A stretch of 6,035 bases of DNA, taken from assembly GCA_041639705.1 (NCBI GenBank), contig JBEQBT010000214.1:1-6035 (forward strand), in the 5' to 3' direction. The translations under genes and the position numbers were made by a program. The notes under the pieces were generated by a model. The model did not search any database. It was given only the letters and a program-made list of their open reading frames with translations, and had not been told where the DNA came from. Below are positions 5,738 to 6,035 of the stretch, piece by piece. Numbering within the stretch: the stretch's first letter is position 1; every line of letters begins with the position of its first letter. The DNA is from JARDZI01 sp041639705. Lineage in GTDB: Bacteria > Bacillota > Clostridia > Clostridiales > Caloramatoraceae.

Positions 5738-6035
5738 TATAGAACCCCCTTTCTTACGGGTGCTTCTACCTTAGGAGCATCTGGATGATTTAACCAGCAA
5801 GCTGCCTGGTGCCCTTCTCCTACTTCAAACATAGGAGGTCTTTGTGTCATACATACCTTCATTGCATATTCACATCTTGGAGCAAATGGGCACCCCATTG
5901 GTGGTTGTAGAAGATCAGGTGGCTGACCTTCAATTGGTATTAGTTTTTCCTTAACTTCCTCCTTAGGATTTGGAATACTCTTGAGAAGGCCCCATGTATA
6001 TGGGTGTCTTGGTACATAGAAAATATCTCTTTTAG
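5737..6035 (-). CDS. oppD: Peptide ABC transporter ATP-binding protein, OppD/DppD type, C-terminal part only
   Basis: Only the last 98 residues and the stop are in the window; the 5' part, with all the nucleotide-binding motifs, lies beyond the right edge. What remains is the typical C-terminal oligopeptide-transporter domain: RHPYTWGLLKSIPNP (visible residues 9-23), then IEGQPPDLLQPPMGCPFAPR and a final AACWLNH. It has four cysteines in exactly the same CX5CX6CX17C spacing as the neighbouring ATPase. The TAA stop (5737-5739) overlaps the next start codon by one base, so the two ATPases are co-translated and form the usual OppD-OppF heterodimer. Assignment to D rather than F rests on gene order and on the IEGQPPDL wording. 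Confidence 0.92.
   Translation of the reverse strand, partial: KRDIFYVPRHPYTWGLLKSIPNPKEEVKEKLIPIEGQPPDLLQPPMGCPFAPRCEYAMKVCMTQRPPMFEVGEGHQAACWLNHPDAPKVEAPVRKGVL

Overview
The window looks like chromosomal DNA from a low-GC, Gram-positive anaerobe of the Clostridia type. The evidence is very AT-rich sequence, strong GGAGG-type ribosome sites, a TTG start, a lipoprotein-type peptide-binding protein, a small DUF1540-like cysteine protein and intrinsic terminators with U tracts. The exact species cannot be read from the sequence.

Left part (1-2738): a partial gene for an AIR synthase-related (PurM/HypE-superfamily) ATP-binding protein reads leftward off the edge. A 192-base AT-rich divergent promoter region separates it from a rightward pair. 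The pair is a 469-residue helical protein of unknown function with a TTG start, followed 46 bases later by a 53-residue four-cysteine DUF1540-like protein. A 34-base, almost perfect palindrome overlaps the stop codon of the small gene and serves as a two-way terminator against the convergent gene to its right.

Right part (2739-6035): everything reads leftward and belongs to an oligopeptide/dipeptide ABC importer. In transcription order there is the 3' end of an OppD/DppD ATPase, a complete OppF/DppF ATPase coupled to it by a one-base stop/start overlap, a 370-base non-coding gap, and a lipoprotein substrate-binding protein (OppA/DppE family). The two permease genes are not in the window and would be expected past the right edge. 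The binding protein captures peptide outside the membrane, and the two ATPases power uptake through the unseen permeases.

The most unusual sequence is in the gap between the ATPase genes and the binding-protein gene. A comparatively GC-rich block holds three GTAG-headed hairpin units, two of them inverted relative to each other. The two best-matched units differ at only two bases, and those bases pair with each other (T-A in one unit, C-G in the other). This is the layout of REP/BIME elements mobilised by RAYT-type transposases, here inside a peptide-transport locus. A strong two-way terminator lies between this block and the binding-protein gene, so that gene is probably expressed separately from the ATPases. 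Apart from this block and the unrecognised 469-residue gene, the window is ordinary.
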